Assembly: GCF_900142005.1 (NCBI RefSeq)
Contig: NZ_FQZL01000006.1
Location: 1 to 64,000 of the forward strand
Reading direction: 5' to 3'
DNA from: Dethiosulfatibacter aminovorans DSM 17477
GTDB lineage: Bacteria > Bacillota > Clostridia > Tissierellales > Dethiosulfatibacteraceae
DNA: 64,000 nt
In this document: positions 8,572 to 16,729 of the stretch, one piece after another
Numbering within the stretch: the first letter of the stretch is position 1
Layout: every line of letters starts with the position of its first letter
Notes under the pieces: generated by a model
What the model was told of the DNA's origin: nothing
What the model saw: only the letters and a program-made list of their open reading frames with translations
Database searches by the model: none
Translations under genes and position numbers: made by a program

Positions 8572-9296
8572 TGGCAGTGATGAGACTTGACAAGCTACTG
8601 TCCAACATGGGTTATGGAAGCAGAAGGGAAATAAAGTCACTGGTCAAATCCGGACATGTGGAGATTGATGGAAAAACAATAGAGGACCCTTCTTCAAAAG
8701 TAGACACTGATGAAAGCAAAGTGTTTGTAAGAGGGGAGCATGTGGAGTATAGGAAGTACACATACATCATGCTCAACAAGCCGGCCGGTATTGTTTCATC
8801 GACTGACAGCAGGGACACCAATGTCATTGATATATTAGACGGCAAGCTGAAAAATATCAGTCTTTTCCCGGCAGGGAGACTGGATAAGGATACGGAAGGA
8901 TTTGTGCTTCTTACAAATGATGGAAAAATGGCTCACAATATCCTGTCTCCAAAAAAACATGTTGAAAAGGAATATTATGTGGAGCTTGACGGTGAACTTT
9001 CGGAAAATGGTAGAATTTCAATAGAAAATGGGATTACACTTGAGGACGGAAGTCAATGTCTTGATTGCAGGATAGAAATGATATCCAACGAAATGAAATT
9101 ATGTAAACTAAAGATATTTATCAGAGAGGGGAAATATCATCAGATCAAAAGAATGTTTGAAATGACAGGTAGAAAAGTGACTTATTTAAAGAGACTGTCA
9201 ATAGGTGATATAAGACTGGACAGCAATCTTGAAAAGGGTGAATATCGGGAATTGTCATCAGACGAATTGGATAAGTTGCCGGTTAGTGAAGACTAG
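8571..9296 (+). CDS. rsuA: RsuA-type 16S rRNA pseudouridine synthase
   Basis: Isomerises uridine to pseudouridine in rRNA. The 241 residues begin with an S4 RNA-binding domain (MRLDKLLSNMGYGSR, to about residue 60), then the catalytic domain with GRLDKDTEG (catalytic Asp) and the SPKKHVEKEYYV segment that resembles RsuA more than RluB or RluE; the target U516 is therefore inferred. Start 8571 is chosen because GGAGG lies at 8558-8562 with 8-base spacing. The next ATG at 8580 is an alternative. The gene shares one base with the upstream methyltransferase stop. Confidence 0.82.
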   Translation: MAVMRLDKLLSNMGYGSRREIKSLVKSGHVEIDGKTIEDPSSKVDTDESKVFVRGEHVEYRKYTYIMLNKPAGIVSSTDSRDTNVIDILDGKLKNISLFPAGRLDKDTEGFVLLTNDGKMAHNILSPKKHVEKEYYVELDGELSENGRISIENGITLEDGSQCLDCRIEMISNEMKLCKLKIFIREGKYHQIKRMFEMTGRKVTYLKRLSIGDIRLDSNLEKGEYRELSSDELDKLPVSED

Positions 9297-9308
9297 AATG
9301 CAATAATG

Positions 9309-9317
9309 TGTTATAAT
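9309..9317 (+). promoter_or_regulatory. Extended -10 promoter before the 184-residue gene
   Basis: TGT-TATAAT directly after the rsuA stop. No convincing -35 is seen. Confidence 0.5.
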
Positions 9318-9354
9318 AGGAATACAAAAATGCAATATATAGAAAGGTGTTAAT

Positions 9355-9909
9355 TTGAAATACAATACGAAACAAGATACAAAAATCGAAAGATTTTATG
9401 AGAATAGGGACTCATTGATTATAAGATTGAGAAAAGGTGAAATAACGAAAAGAGAGTATATACTTTTAAGTCATGCATTTATAGTCAGTTCGAAATCGGC
9501 TCCCTTTGAAACGATCGACTGTGTTGAAAAAGGGATGTACAACTATCAGTATTACAATACAATGGCAAAATACTATAAAACCCTTGCTTTGGATGAAAGA
9601 GGCAAGGAAAAACACAACAATTTTCATAAAACATATCTTAAAGAATGCAATTACTTCTACGATGAAAAAGACAAGACCACTTTCAGGCTTTTAAGACATA
9701 TGAATTATGAGAATATCGAGGCGTATTTCATAGAGATGGAATCGGAAAAACTAAAGAATGTTCTTTATGAAGTAGTACTGAAGGAATATAAATTTGCAGT
9801 TCTTCATTCCAAAAGTGTTTGGATACTGAATGCATTGAAGAAACAGGAGGTTTTTTCGGAAGAGACTCGTAAATCAGTGATTGATTATTATGTCAATGAC
9901 CTGTACTGA
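9355..9909 (+). CDS. Conserved-looking hypothetical protein
   Basis: A 184-residue soluble protein starting at TTG after AAAGGTG (9341-9347). It is rich in Tyr, Lys, Glu and Asn and appears mostly alpha-helical, with no signal peptide, membrane segment or cysteine motif. I do not recognise a characterised family. It has its own extended -10 promoter and is followed by a two-way terminator, so it is probably transcribed alone. The codon use resembles its neighbours, which argues for a real resident gene. Confidence 0.65.
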   Translation: MKYNTKQDTKIERFYENRDSLIIRLRKGEITKREYILLSHAFIVSSKSAPFETIDCVEKGMYNYQYYNTMAKYYKTLALDERGKEKHNNFHKTYLKECNYFYDEKDKTTFRLLRHMNYENIEAYFIEMESEKLKNVLYEVVLKEYKFAVLHSKSVWILNALKKQEVFSEETRKSVIDYYVNDLY

Positions 9910-9956
9910 AACGAAGGCAAAATAATTGCTGAACAATAGCGTATCGTTGCAATAAA

Positions 9957-9990
9957 CAAAAATCAAGAATCTTCAGATTCTTGATTTTTT
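9957..9990. terminator. Two-way terminator between convergent genes
   Basis: AATCAAGAATC (9961-9971), loop TTCA, GATTCTTGATT (9976-9986), with T after it and A before it, so it can stop both the gene ending at 9909 and the minus-strand gene ending at 10060. Confidence 0.88.
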
Positions 9991-10059
9991 CAATACTTTA
10001 TCACTTTTCAATGGTTAAACTACCGTTTTGCTATCGTTCCACTAATGTTTTTCCATTAA

Positions 10060-10560
10060 CTAGTTCATTCTGGCAATTTCCTTAATGATTTCGTCAAGTC
10101 CCATGTCGGAAGTGATTTCGAAATCACCTGATTTAAGCTTGGTATCCATACCGAGTTCAATTGATCTTTGTATGAATTCGTCAGAATCGGATATCAGATT
10201 CTTGTTGTACAGGATTTCAGCTATTGACTGGGCCGAACTTCCTGAAGGGATAGTAACCATGACAGTCCTTATTTCATCTTCAGGACTGTTGTTATCAACG
10301 GTAGAATCATCAGGAATTTCATTGTCCGTGTCTGATGGATCTTGATCGCCTGGAGTATTTTCTTGAGTTTCATCAGGAATATTTGTTTCTATTGGAATCT
10401 CATCACCATCCTGAATTGGGTTTTTTGAAATATCAAAACTAAACAAAATGTTAAATCTCCAAATGAGTATAACTCCTATGACTACGACAATCATCAAAAT
10501 AATTGCATAATCTGTTGATTCATAAAAAAAGTCTTTTATTGCATTTATAAGTTTTTTCAA
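10060..10560 (-). CDS. Membrane-anchored protein with MltG-like LysM-type domain only
   Basis: 166 residues: one membrane segment (about 18-38), an acidic Asp/Pro/Glu-rich linker (50-95), and a C-terminal domain from VTIPSGSSAQSIAEIL to the end that resembles the LysM-like N-terminal part of the endolytic transglycosylase MltG/YceG (pattern IPxGSSxxxIAxxL, then KSGDFEIT). The MltG catalytic domain is absent, so it cannot be a full transglycosylase. It may sense or bind peptidoglycan outside the membrane. The start has a reasonable site upstream on the minus strand; the gene ends at a shared terminator. Confidence 0.65.
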   Translation of the reverse strand: MKKLINAIKDFFYESTDYAIILMIVVVIGVILIWRFNILFSFDISKNPIQDGDEIPIETNIPDETQENTPGDQDPSDTDNEIPDDSTVDNNSPEDEIRTVMVTIPSGSSAQSIAEILYNKNLISDSDEFIQRSIELGMDTKLKSGDFEITSDMGLDEIIKEIARMN

Positions 10561-10656
10561 AAAGATATCACTCCATTCGCTAAAGTCATAATAAATATAT
10601 CACAATATTTGGACGTATTCAATATATATAATGTTCCATTTGCACCGGAATTATAT

Positions 10657-10662
10657 TATAAT
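10657..10662 (+). promoter_or_regulatory. -10 box before the RluA-family gene
   Basis: TATAAT ahead of ATG 10691; no good -35. It excludes the upstream ATG 10631 as a start. Confidence 0.4.
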
Positions 10663-10690
10663 ATTTAGAGTACTTTTAGAAAGGAATAAT

Positions 10691-11620
10691 ATGAAAACCA
10701 TTAAGATAGACAGAAATGAAGAGAAGCAGAGGATTGACAGATTTTTAAAGAAATATCTCAACAAGGCTCCCAGTACCTTCATATACAAGATACTCAGGAA
10801 AAAATATATCAAGGTCAACGGAAAAAGGGTCAAGGAAGAGTACTTCCTGGAATCAGGGGATATTGTGGAAATATACCTTGCCGATGATACCATTGAGAAA
10901 TTCAGAGAATCAAAGTCATATGTTGAAAACAAAGGTGAACTTGACATTGTTTATGAAGATTCAAACATATTGCTCGTAAACAAGCCGGCAGGAATCGATG
11001 TGCAACCTTCCGGAGATGGAAGGATTTCCCTGGTGGACAAGCTCCTTGCTTATCTGGATGAAGCTGATGGTGCCGGGACTTTCAGGCCTTCATTCTGCAA
11101 CAGGCTGGACAGGAATACCACCGGGATAATCATTGCTGCAAAAAACTACAATTCTTTGAAAGAAATGAATGAAAACATTAGGAATAGAAACCTGAACAAG
11201 TACTACTATTCGATAGTGAAGGGGGAAATATCCCGAAATGTTGAAATAGGTGGATTTTTAAGGAAACGATCAGATGTAAACAAGGTCGAGGTCATAAATG
11301 CTGCTGAAGAAGGATATAAGGAAATCACTACCAGAATAAGACCTGTTTCCTGCAGTAATGGCTTTACGGAAATAGAGGTCCAGCTTATAACCGGAAGGAC
11401 TCATCAGATCAGGGCGCACTTAAGCAGCATAGGCCATCCACTGGTCGGGGACGTCAAATACGGAGGCAAGATGAAAGGTGTGAAACGTTATCTCCTTCAT
11501 TCAAAAAAGCTGGAATTCAGGGGGTTTAAGGGGAAACTTGAATACCTTAACGGGAAAGTGTTTGAAACGAATTGTCCTGAAAACTATTTGAAACTAAAAA
11601 AAGAGTTGATGGATCAATAG
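10691..11620 (+). CDS. RluA/RluD-family pseudouridine synthase
   Basis: Large-subunit rRNA or tRNA pseudouridine synthase, 309 residues from this start. An S4-like domain covers about residues 10-75; the catalytic core carries NRLDRNTTGI with the nucleophilic Asp near residue 143, INKPAG-type motif VNKPAGIDV near 97, and the C-terminal TGRTHQIRAHLSSIGHPLVGD block. GAAAGGA precedes ATG 10691, and a -10 at 10657 makes the longer reading unlikely. The exact target base cannot be told. Divergent from the MltG-like gene. Confidence 0.88.
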   Translation: MKTIKIDRNEEKQRIDRFLKKYLNKAPSTFIYKILRKKYIKVNGKRVKEEYFLESGDIVEIYLADDTIEKFRESKSYVENKGELDIVYEDSNILLVNKPAGIDVQPSGDGRISLVDKLLAYLDEADGAGTFRPSFCNRLDRNTTGIIIAAKNYNSLKEMNENIRNRNLNKYYYSIVKGEISRNVEIGGFLRKRSDVNKVEVINAAEEGYKEITTRIRPVSCSNGFTEIEVQLITGRTHQIRAHLSSIGHPLVGDVKYGGKMKGVKRYLLHSKKLEFRGFKGKLEYLNGKVFETNCPENYLKLKKELMDQ

Positions 11621-11791
11621 GGGACAGGAGCAGACATGAAATCTGCTCCCGTTAGGGTGAATAAAGGTTAACCTTGTTAACTTAAACGAATATTAAGGAA
11701 AAATGTTCCAAGAATCAAGTGACAAAATAAAAACAGATATGGGCACAGTCCCAGTGTCTGAAATCTTACAAATAATTGTGCAGGTGAAAAT

Positions 11792-13270
11792 ATGAGTGAT
11801 ATTCAAATATATAACGACAATGCCTTGAGAAGATATATAAACACATTGGTGCTTGTTTATCTTGAAGCATGCAATAAAACATTTCCGGGGAAACAGGTTG
11901 TAATAGAACATTCAATAAACAAGGGATTTTATACAGAGCTTGTATTGAACAGGGAACTGGTGGAAGATGATGTTGAAAAAATAAAGATGGAAATGAATAG
12001 AATCATAGCAGACAATATGGAAATCAGTAAGGAACTGTTGAAGAAAGAAGAGGCCATAAGGATTTTTAAAAAACAGAATATGATGGACAAGGTCCTTCTT
12101 TTTGAAAATCTTGAGATTAAAAATATCAAGGTAAGCAAGATAAACAAGACCTATTATAATATTATGGGTGAAACCTACAAAAACACGGGAAAACTTGAAA
12201 GCTATGATCTGAAAATATCTGCACCGGGGCTGGTCCTGATATTTCCCAGAAAGGAATTCAATTATTCAATTCCTGAATACAACCATCAGGAAAAATTGTT
12301 CAACATATTCATTGAATCGGAAATATGGGCTAAACTCTTGAAAGTGAGTAATGCAGGAGAGCTTAACAGGTCCATACTGAATGATGAGATCAATGATATA
12401 ATAAGGGTGACTGAAGCTCTTCATGAAAAGAAAATCGCTTATATAGCCGACAGCATATGTGAAAGCGATGCAAGAGTAATATTGATAGCAGGCCCTTCGT
12501 CGTCTGGAAAAACAACCTTTGCCAACAGACTTGGAATACAACTGAAGGTCAACGGCAAGGATTACCTGACAATTTCTCTTGATGATTATTTTGTCGAAAG
12601 GGAAAACACACCGAGGGACAGTGATGGAGAATATGATTTCGACACTATTGAAGCTCTTGATCTGGAACTTTTCAACAAGGATTTGAACAGTCTTCTTGCA
12701 GGCGAGGAAATTACCATGCCAAAATTCAACTTCTTTACTGGGAAAAGAGAAAGTCACGATAAACCTGTTTCCGTAGACAGGGGGCAGTATATTGTAATAG
12801 AAGGAATACACGGGCTTAACGAAAGATTGACAGCCTCCATAGAACAAAAACTCAAATACAGAATATATATCAGTGCGTTGACCCAGCTCAACATAGATGA
12901 CCACAACAGAGTTTCAACAACGGATTTGAGGCTGATAAGGAGGATTATCAGAGACATGAAGTACAGAGGTCACAACGGTGAACGAACACTGGAGCTCTGG
13001 AACAATGTGGTGAAGGGCGAAAACAAATATATTTTTCCCTACCAGGAAAATGCAGATGTCATGTTCAATTCCTCCTTGATATATGAACTTGCCGTACTCA
13101 AAAAATATGCAATACCCATAATCGAAAAAATAAGAGACGAATGCAGCTACTGCTACGAAAAGAAAAGATTGCTCCAATTTTTAAGCTACTTCAGGGAAAT
13201 CGAAGACGACAGCGTAATCCCAAACACCTCCATCATCAAGGAATTCATAGGAGGCAGTTGTTTCCGATAA
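11792..13270 (+). CDS. Uridine-kinase-like nucleoside kinase lacking the usual TGS domain
   Basis: Two parts: a ThrRS/AlaRS second-additional-domain-like region (about 1-200, with IEHSINKGFYTEL) and a C-terminal uridine-kinase/phosphoribulokinase P-loop domain with AGPSSSGKTTFANRL near residue 233 and LDDYFVER near 265. Relatives usually carry an extra N-terminal TGS domain of about 55 residues; upstream of ATG 11792 the same frame meets stops at 11759 and 11720, so it is missing here. AGGTGA gives a good start. Likely phosphorylates a nucleoside in the cytoplasm, but the true substrate of this family is unclear. Confidence 0.82.
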   Translation: MSDIQIYNDNALRRYINTLVLVYLEACNKTFPGKQVVIEHSINKGFYTELVLNRELVEDDVEKIKMEMNRIIADNMEISKELLKKEEAIRIFKKQNMMDKVLLFENLEIKNIKVSKINKTYYNIMGETYKNTGKLESYDLKISAPGLVLIFPRKEFNYSIPEYNHQEKLFNIFIESEIWAKLLKVSNAGELNRSILNDEINDIIRVTEALHEKKIAYIADSICESDARVILIAGPSSSGKTTFANRLGIQLKVNGKDYLTISLDDYFVERENTPRDSDGEYDFDTIEALDLELFNKDLNSLLAGEEITMPKFNFFTGKRESHDKPVSVDRGQYIVIEGIHGLNERLTASIEQKLKYRIYISALTQLNIDDHNRVSTTDLRLIRRIIRDMKYRGHNGERTLELWNNVVKGENKYIFPYQENADVMFNSSLIYELAVLKKYAIPIIEKIRDECSYCYEKKRLLQFLSYFREIEDDSVIPNTSIIKEFIGGSCFR

Positions 13271-13336
13271 CCATGGCCAAATCCCTCCACTTAATTTTGA
13301 GAGATTCGTAAAGCTTTGAATAGGTGAATTTACGAC

Positions 13337-13484
13337 AATTACAAAAAATAATAACAGGCGATAATTACAAAAAATAATAACAGGTAACTGTGAGGTCTCG
13401 ACTTCGAGGTTCGACAATCAACCTTAATGGATTATAGATTGTCGTTCCGAGGGAGTAGGGAACAGTTACCTGTTATTATTTGTA
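13337..13484. repeat. Nested palindrome with duplicated arm between convergent genes
   Basis: A 22-base direct repeat (AATTACAAAAAATAATAACAGG type) occurs at 13337-13358 and 13363-13384. The second copy leads into a perfect 19-bp stem, 13373-13391 with 13462-13480. Inside it are CTCGA/TCGAG and CGACAATC/GATTGTCG stems. It can act as a two-way terminator for the kinase gene (+) and rodA (-), but is larger and more structured than other terminators here. The rest of 13271-13521 shows nothing else. Confidence 0.65.
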
Positions 13485-13521
13485 CCCTGCTAAATTGAAC
13501 AATTGAAGAATTGAGGAAACA

Positions 13522-14634
13522 CTAAAACTCCAGTCCTTCTCTTTTTACTGCCACCGAAAGGGCAAGCCCTATACTTATCATGTTGATCAGCATGAATGTT
13601 CCTCCATAGCTGATGAAGGGAAGGGGAATTCCCGTTACGGGAGTAAGCCCTATGGTCATTCCAATATTCTCGAATATGTGGAAAAACATCATTGCCGTTA
13701 TACCTACAACAATTAATGAACCGAACATGTCCAGAGCATTTTTGGCTATCTTGATAAGCCGGTACATAAGAAAGGCATAGAGGAAAATCAGGAACATGCC
13801 TCCAAAGAAGCCAAGTTCCTCTCCGATGACGGCAAAAATGAAATCCGTCTCTTTTGCGGGGAGGAATCCATATTGATTTTGTACTCCCTGAAATAGACCT
13901 CTTCCATATACAAGACCGGAGCCTATGGCGATTTTAGACTGTATGACCTGATAACCGGCACCCTGAGGATCGAGACTTGGGTCCAGGAATACCTGTATCC
14001 TGTTTATCTGATAGTCGTCAAGAGTCATGGCCAGTATCGGAACCATTATTATTCCTATGGCTATGAATATCAAAAAATATTTCATGTCCAGACCGGAAAT
14101 AAAAAGCATCACCATTATGAAAAAGATGAATACCATGGAAGTGCCGAAATCGGGCTGAAGCATGATCAGCACTATTGGAAATCCTGCAAAGGCAAGTATC
14201 TTTAGGAGGGTAAGAGGACTGTTCAATTCAGCCTTATTCTTGTCTATGAACTTTGCCAATGAAATTATGAGCCCGAATTTTACAACCTCGGAAGGCTGGA
14301 AAGTGATGGGACCGATTTCAATCCAACTTCTGGCACCCCACTGGCTTTCACCGAAGCCAAACAACAATACTGCAACAAGCATCAAGTTGCATACCACATA
14401 AATTGGAATATAAAAATTTCCGTATATTTCATAGTCAATGAAAATCAGAAAAATCATTATGACTATTCCAAGAAACATGGACAGAAGCTGTCTGTTTACA
14501 TATCTTGACGAGCCTTCCGCTAGACTCATTGTAGCACTTCTTACTATTATGACACCAAATACGGATAAGACCAGCACGGTTGCTACCAGCGTGAAGTCGA
14601 ATCTTTTCCAGAACTTTTTATCTATTTTTGACAT
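13522..14634 (-). CDS. rodA: RodA-type SEDS peptidoglycan glycosyltransferase
   Basis: Polytopic membrane protein (370 residues, about ten hydrophobic segments) that polymerises lipid II during cell elongation. SEDS signatures are present: WIEIGPITFQPSE, LQPDFGTS with the essential aspartate region, and the C-terminal TGIPLPFISYGG. The sequence fits RodA better than FtsW/SpoVE by its short tail and lack of divisome neighbours, though the assignment between them is not absolute. GAGGTAATC precedes the ATG on the minus strand. It is divergent from mnmA with about 90 bases between. Confidence 0.88.
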   Translation of the reverse strand: MSKIDKKFWKRFDFTLVATVLVLSVFGVIIVRSATMSLAEGSSRYVNRQLLSMFLGIVIMIFLIFIDYEIYGNFYIPIYVVCNLMLVAVLLFGFGESQWGARSWIEIGPITFQPSEVVKFGLIISLAKFIDKNKAELNSPLTLLKILAFAGFPIVLIMLQPDFGTSMVFIFFIMVMLFISGLDMKYFLIFIAIGIIMVPILAMTLDDYQINRIQVFLDPSLDPQGAGYQVIQSKIAIGSGLVYGRGLFQGVQNQYGFLPAKETDFIFAVIGEELGFFGGMFLIFLYAFLMYRLIKIAKNALDMFGSLIVVGITAMMFFHIFENIGMTIGLTPVTGIPLPFISYGGTFMLINMISIGLALSVAVKREGLEF

Positions 14635-14725
14635 GATTACCTCAAATTTATATTATATTTTTTAAAGCTTTATGTTAAAATCAATAAAGCAAAACAGCTG
14701 CAATTAATTTACAAATGGTGATGCA

Positions 14726-15787
14726 ATGGTAAAAAGAAAAGTGTTAGTAGGACTCAGCGGTGGTTTAGACAGTGCATTGTCCGCATATGTACTAAAAAAA
14801 AGTGGATATGAAGTCAAAGGTATACATTTAGTACTTCATGATAATTATGAAGCAGAAAAGGAAAAAAATCAAGCTATAATAAATGCAGGAAAAATAGGTG
14901 TTGAACTTGAGGTGGTGGAGCTAAAGGAACTATTTGAAGAAAGAGTGGTGAATCCTTTTGTAGAACTCTATTTGGATGGTAAAACACCCAATCCTTGTAT
15001 TTACTGCAACTATCATATAAAATATGGTGTCCTTATTGAAATGATGAAGAACAGGGGTTGCGATTTTTTGTCTCTTGGTCATTATGCTAAAATTGAATTT
15101 GATGAAAGTTTAAACCAGCATGTATTGAAGAAAAGCAAAAACTCAAGAAAAGACCAGTCGTATTTTCTTCATGGAATAACCAGGGAAAACCTTGGATCGA
15201 TTATTCTTCCCATGGCTGAATATGAAAACAAGGAAATGGCAAGAAAAGAGATTGAAGAGATCATTCCTGAGCTTGGGAAATTGAGGGAAAGCAAGAATAT
15301 TTGCTCCATAGGCAACAGGAACTATCAGGCTTTTATCTGCAAAAAAACAGGTGAGAAGCCTCGTCCTGGATTTATCAGTGATGAATGCGGGAAAATACTC
15401 GGGAAACATAAGGGAATTATCAACTATACAATTGGGCAAAAAAGAGGCATTAAAGGGAAAATCCATTTGGACTATGTAGTTATTGACATAAACAGTGAAA
15501 AGAACGAAATCATCCTCGGTCCGGAGGAAAGGCTCTTCAGTAAAGAAATTGAGGTTGGGAAGTTTAATATTATTGCAGACCGGTTTATGAAATCAGGTAA
15601 TTTAAAGGTGAAAACGAGCCAGTGGGGTCATGAAACAGGATGCAGCATTGAAATATCCGGCAGGGATAGAGTCGTTATAAGAACAAAGGTCGGAATGAGA
15701 GCTCCTGCCATAGGACAGGCTGCAGTGGTATATATGGATGATATTGTAGTTGGCGGGGGAATAATAGACAAGGTAATCAAGGGCTGA
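14726..15787 (+). CDS. mnmA: tRNA-uridine 2-sulfurtransferase
   Basis: Forms 2-thiouridine at the wobble position of tRNA-Lys, -Glu and -Gln. The 353 residues contain the PP-loop GLSGGLDSALSA near residue 9, the first catalytic cysteine in NPCIYCN near residue 91, and the second in SKNICSIGN near 194, both kept. The C-terminal beta-barrel (APAIGQAAVVY) is complete. The usual neighbours iscS/nifS-type desulfurase are not in this window. Start is ATG 14726; the weak upstream TGT-TAAAAT may be its -10. Confidence 0.88.
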   Translation: MVKRKVLVGLSGGLDSALSAYVLKKSGYEVKGIHLVLHDNYEAEKEKNQAIINAGKIGVELEVVELKELFEERVVNPFVELYLDGKTPNPCIYCNYHIKYGVLIEMMKNRGCDFLSLGHYAKIEFDESLNQHVLKKSKNSRKDQSYFLHGITRENLGSIILPMAEYENKEMARKEIEEIIPELGKLRESKNICSIGNRNYQAFICKKTGEKPRPGFISDECGKILGKHKGIINYTIGQKRGIKGKIHLDYVVIDINSEKNEIILGPEERLFSKEIEVGKFNIIADRFMKSGNLKVKTSQWGHETGCSIEISGRDRVVIRTKVGMRAPAIGQAAVVYMDDIVVGGGIIDKVIKG

Positions 15788-15840
15788 TTATCAGTGAAAG
15801 ACAATGCTGTAAATATTGAATAGCTTTAAATGTTTATTTA

Positions 15841-15849
15841 TGGTATTAT
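15841..15849 (+). promoter_or_regulatory. Possible extended -10 before nfo
   Basis: TGG-TATTAT ahead of ATG 15887; -35 weak. Confidence 0.4.
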
Positions 15850-15886
15850 TAAGTCTGAAAAAAATCAATGGAGAACAGGTGGTTCA

Positions 15887-16729
15887 ATGATAAATATAGG
15901 TACACATCTATCGAGTTCAAAAGGTTTTGAGGCTGCTGCAAACATGGCTCTTGAAATTGGAGGAAATACTTTTCAGTATTTTCCTAGAAACCCAAGAGGC
16001 GGAGCCGTAAAAAAACTGGATGACAATGATGTTAAGGCATTTCATGAAATAGTGAGGTGCAACAACTTCGCTCCAATATTATGCCATGCCCCATATACAT
16101 ACAACTTAAGCTCTGCAAAGGAAGATGTAAGAACCTTTGCAAGGGAAGCGTTCAGACAGGATCTTGAAAGATTGGAACTTTTACCCTGCGACTTGTACAA
16201 TTTCCATCCGGGAAGTCATACGGGGCTTGGTGTAGACAAGGGAATAGAGCATATTATCGAGATACTGAATGAAAATATCACGGATGACATTACTTCAACC
16301 ATACTTTTGGAGACTATGGCCGGGAAAGGTACGGAAATAGGAAGAAGCTTTGAAGAACTTGCCAGAATAATCGATGGAACAAAACAGAAGGAAAAGCTTG
16401 GTGTTTGCATGGACACCTGCCACATATTCAGTGCAGGGTATGATATTGTCAATGACCTTGACGGTGTTCTGGAAGAATTTGACAAGCTTATCGGATTGGA
16501 CAAGTTAAAGGCCATACATCTGAATGACAGCCTGAAACCCTTTGGAGAAAACAAGGACAGGCACGCAGGCATTGGAGAGGGCCTTATTGGACTGGATGCT
16601 TTATTGTCTTTTATCAAGCATCCAAAGCTGAAAAACCTGCCTTTTTACCTTGAAACACCATATGACGAAAAAGGCCATGCAAGAGAAATCAAAATGATTA
16701 AAGAATTACTGAATGAAGAGGTAGAATAA
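15887..16729 (+). CDS. nfo: Endonuclease IV (AP endonuclease)
   Basis: Metal-dependent repair enzyme that nicks DNA at abasic sites. 280 residues form a TIM barrel with the signatures [23 protein letters not shown] and [22 protein letters not shown], which hold the three-metal site. ATG 15887 is used because AGGTGG lies at 15877-15882; the longer reading starts before the likely promoter. Its stop is directly followed by the TTG of the next gene, so the two are one transcript. Confidence 0.92.
   Translation: MINIGTHLSSSKGFEAAANMALEIGGNTFQYFPRNPRGGAVKKLDDNDVKAFHEIVRCNNFAPILCHAPYTYNLSSAKEDVRTFAREAFRQDLERLELLPCDLYNFHPGSHTGLGVDKGIEHIIEILNENITDDITSTILLETMAGKGTEIGRSFEELARIIDGTKQKEKLGVCMDTCHIFSAGYDIVNDLDGVLEEFDKLIGLDKLKAIHLNDSLKPFGENKDRHAGIGEGLIGLDALLSFIKHPKLKNLPFYLETPYDEKGHAREIKMIKELLNEEVE

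Noticed and set aside
11627-11649. GGAGCAGA/TCTGCTCC hairpin after the RluA-family gene
   Set aside because: Good stem but no T run follows, so a terminator cannot be claimed.
11720-11761. In-frame TGA codons before the nucleoside kinase as possible selenocysteine
   Set aside because: Two TGAs, no conserved protein sequence between them and no following hairpin; the TGS domain is simply absent.
13337-13384. CRISPR-like repeats
   Set aside because: Only two repeats with a 4-base gap; no spacers or cas genes in the window.
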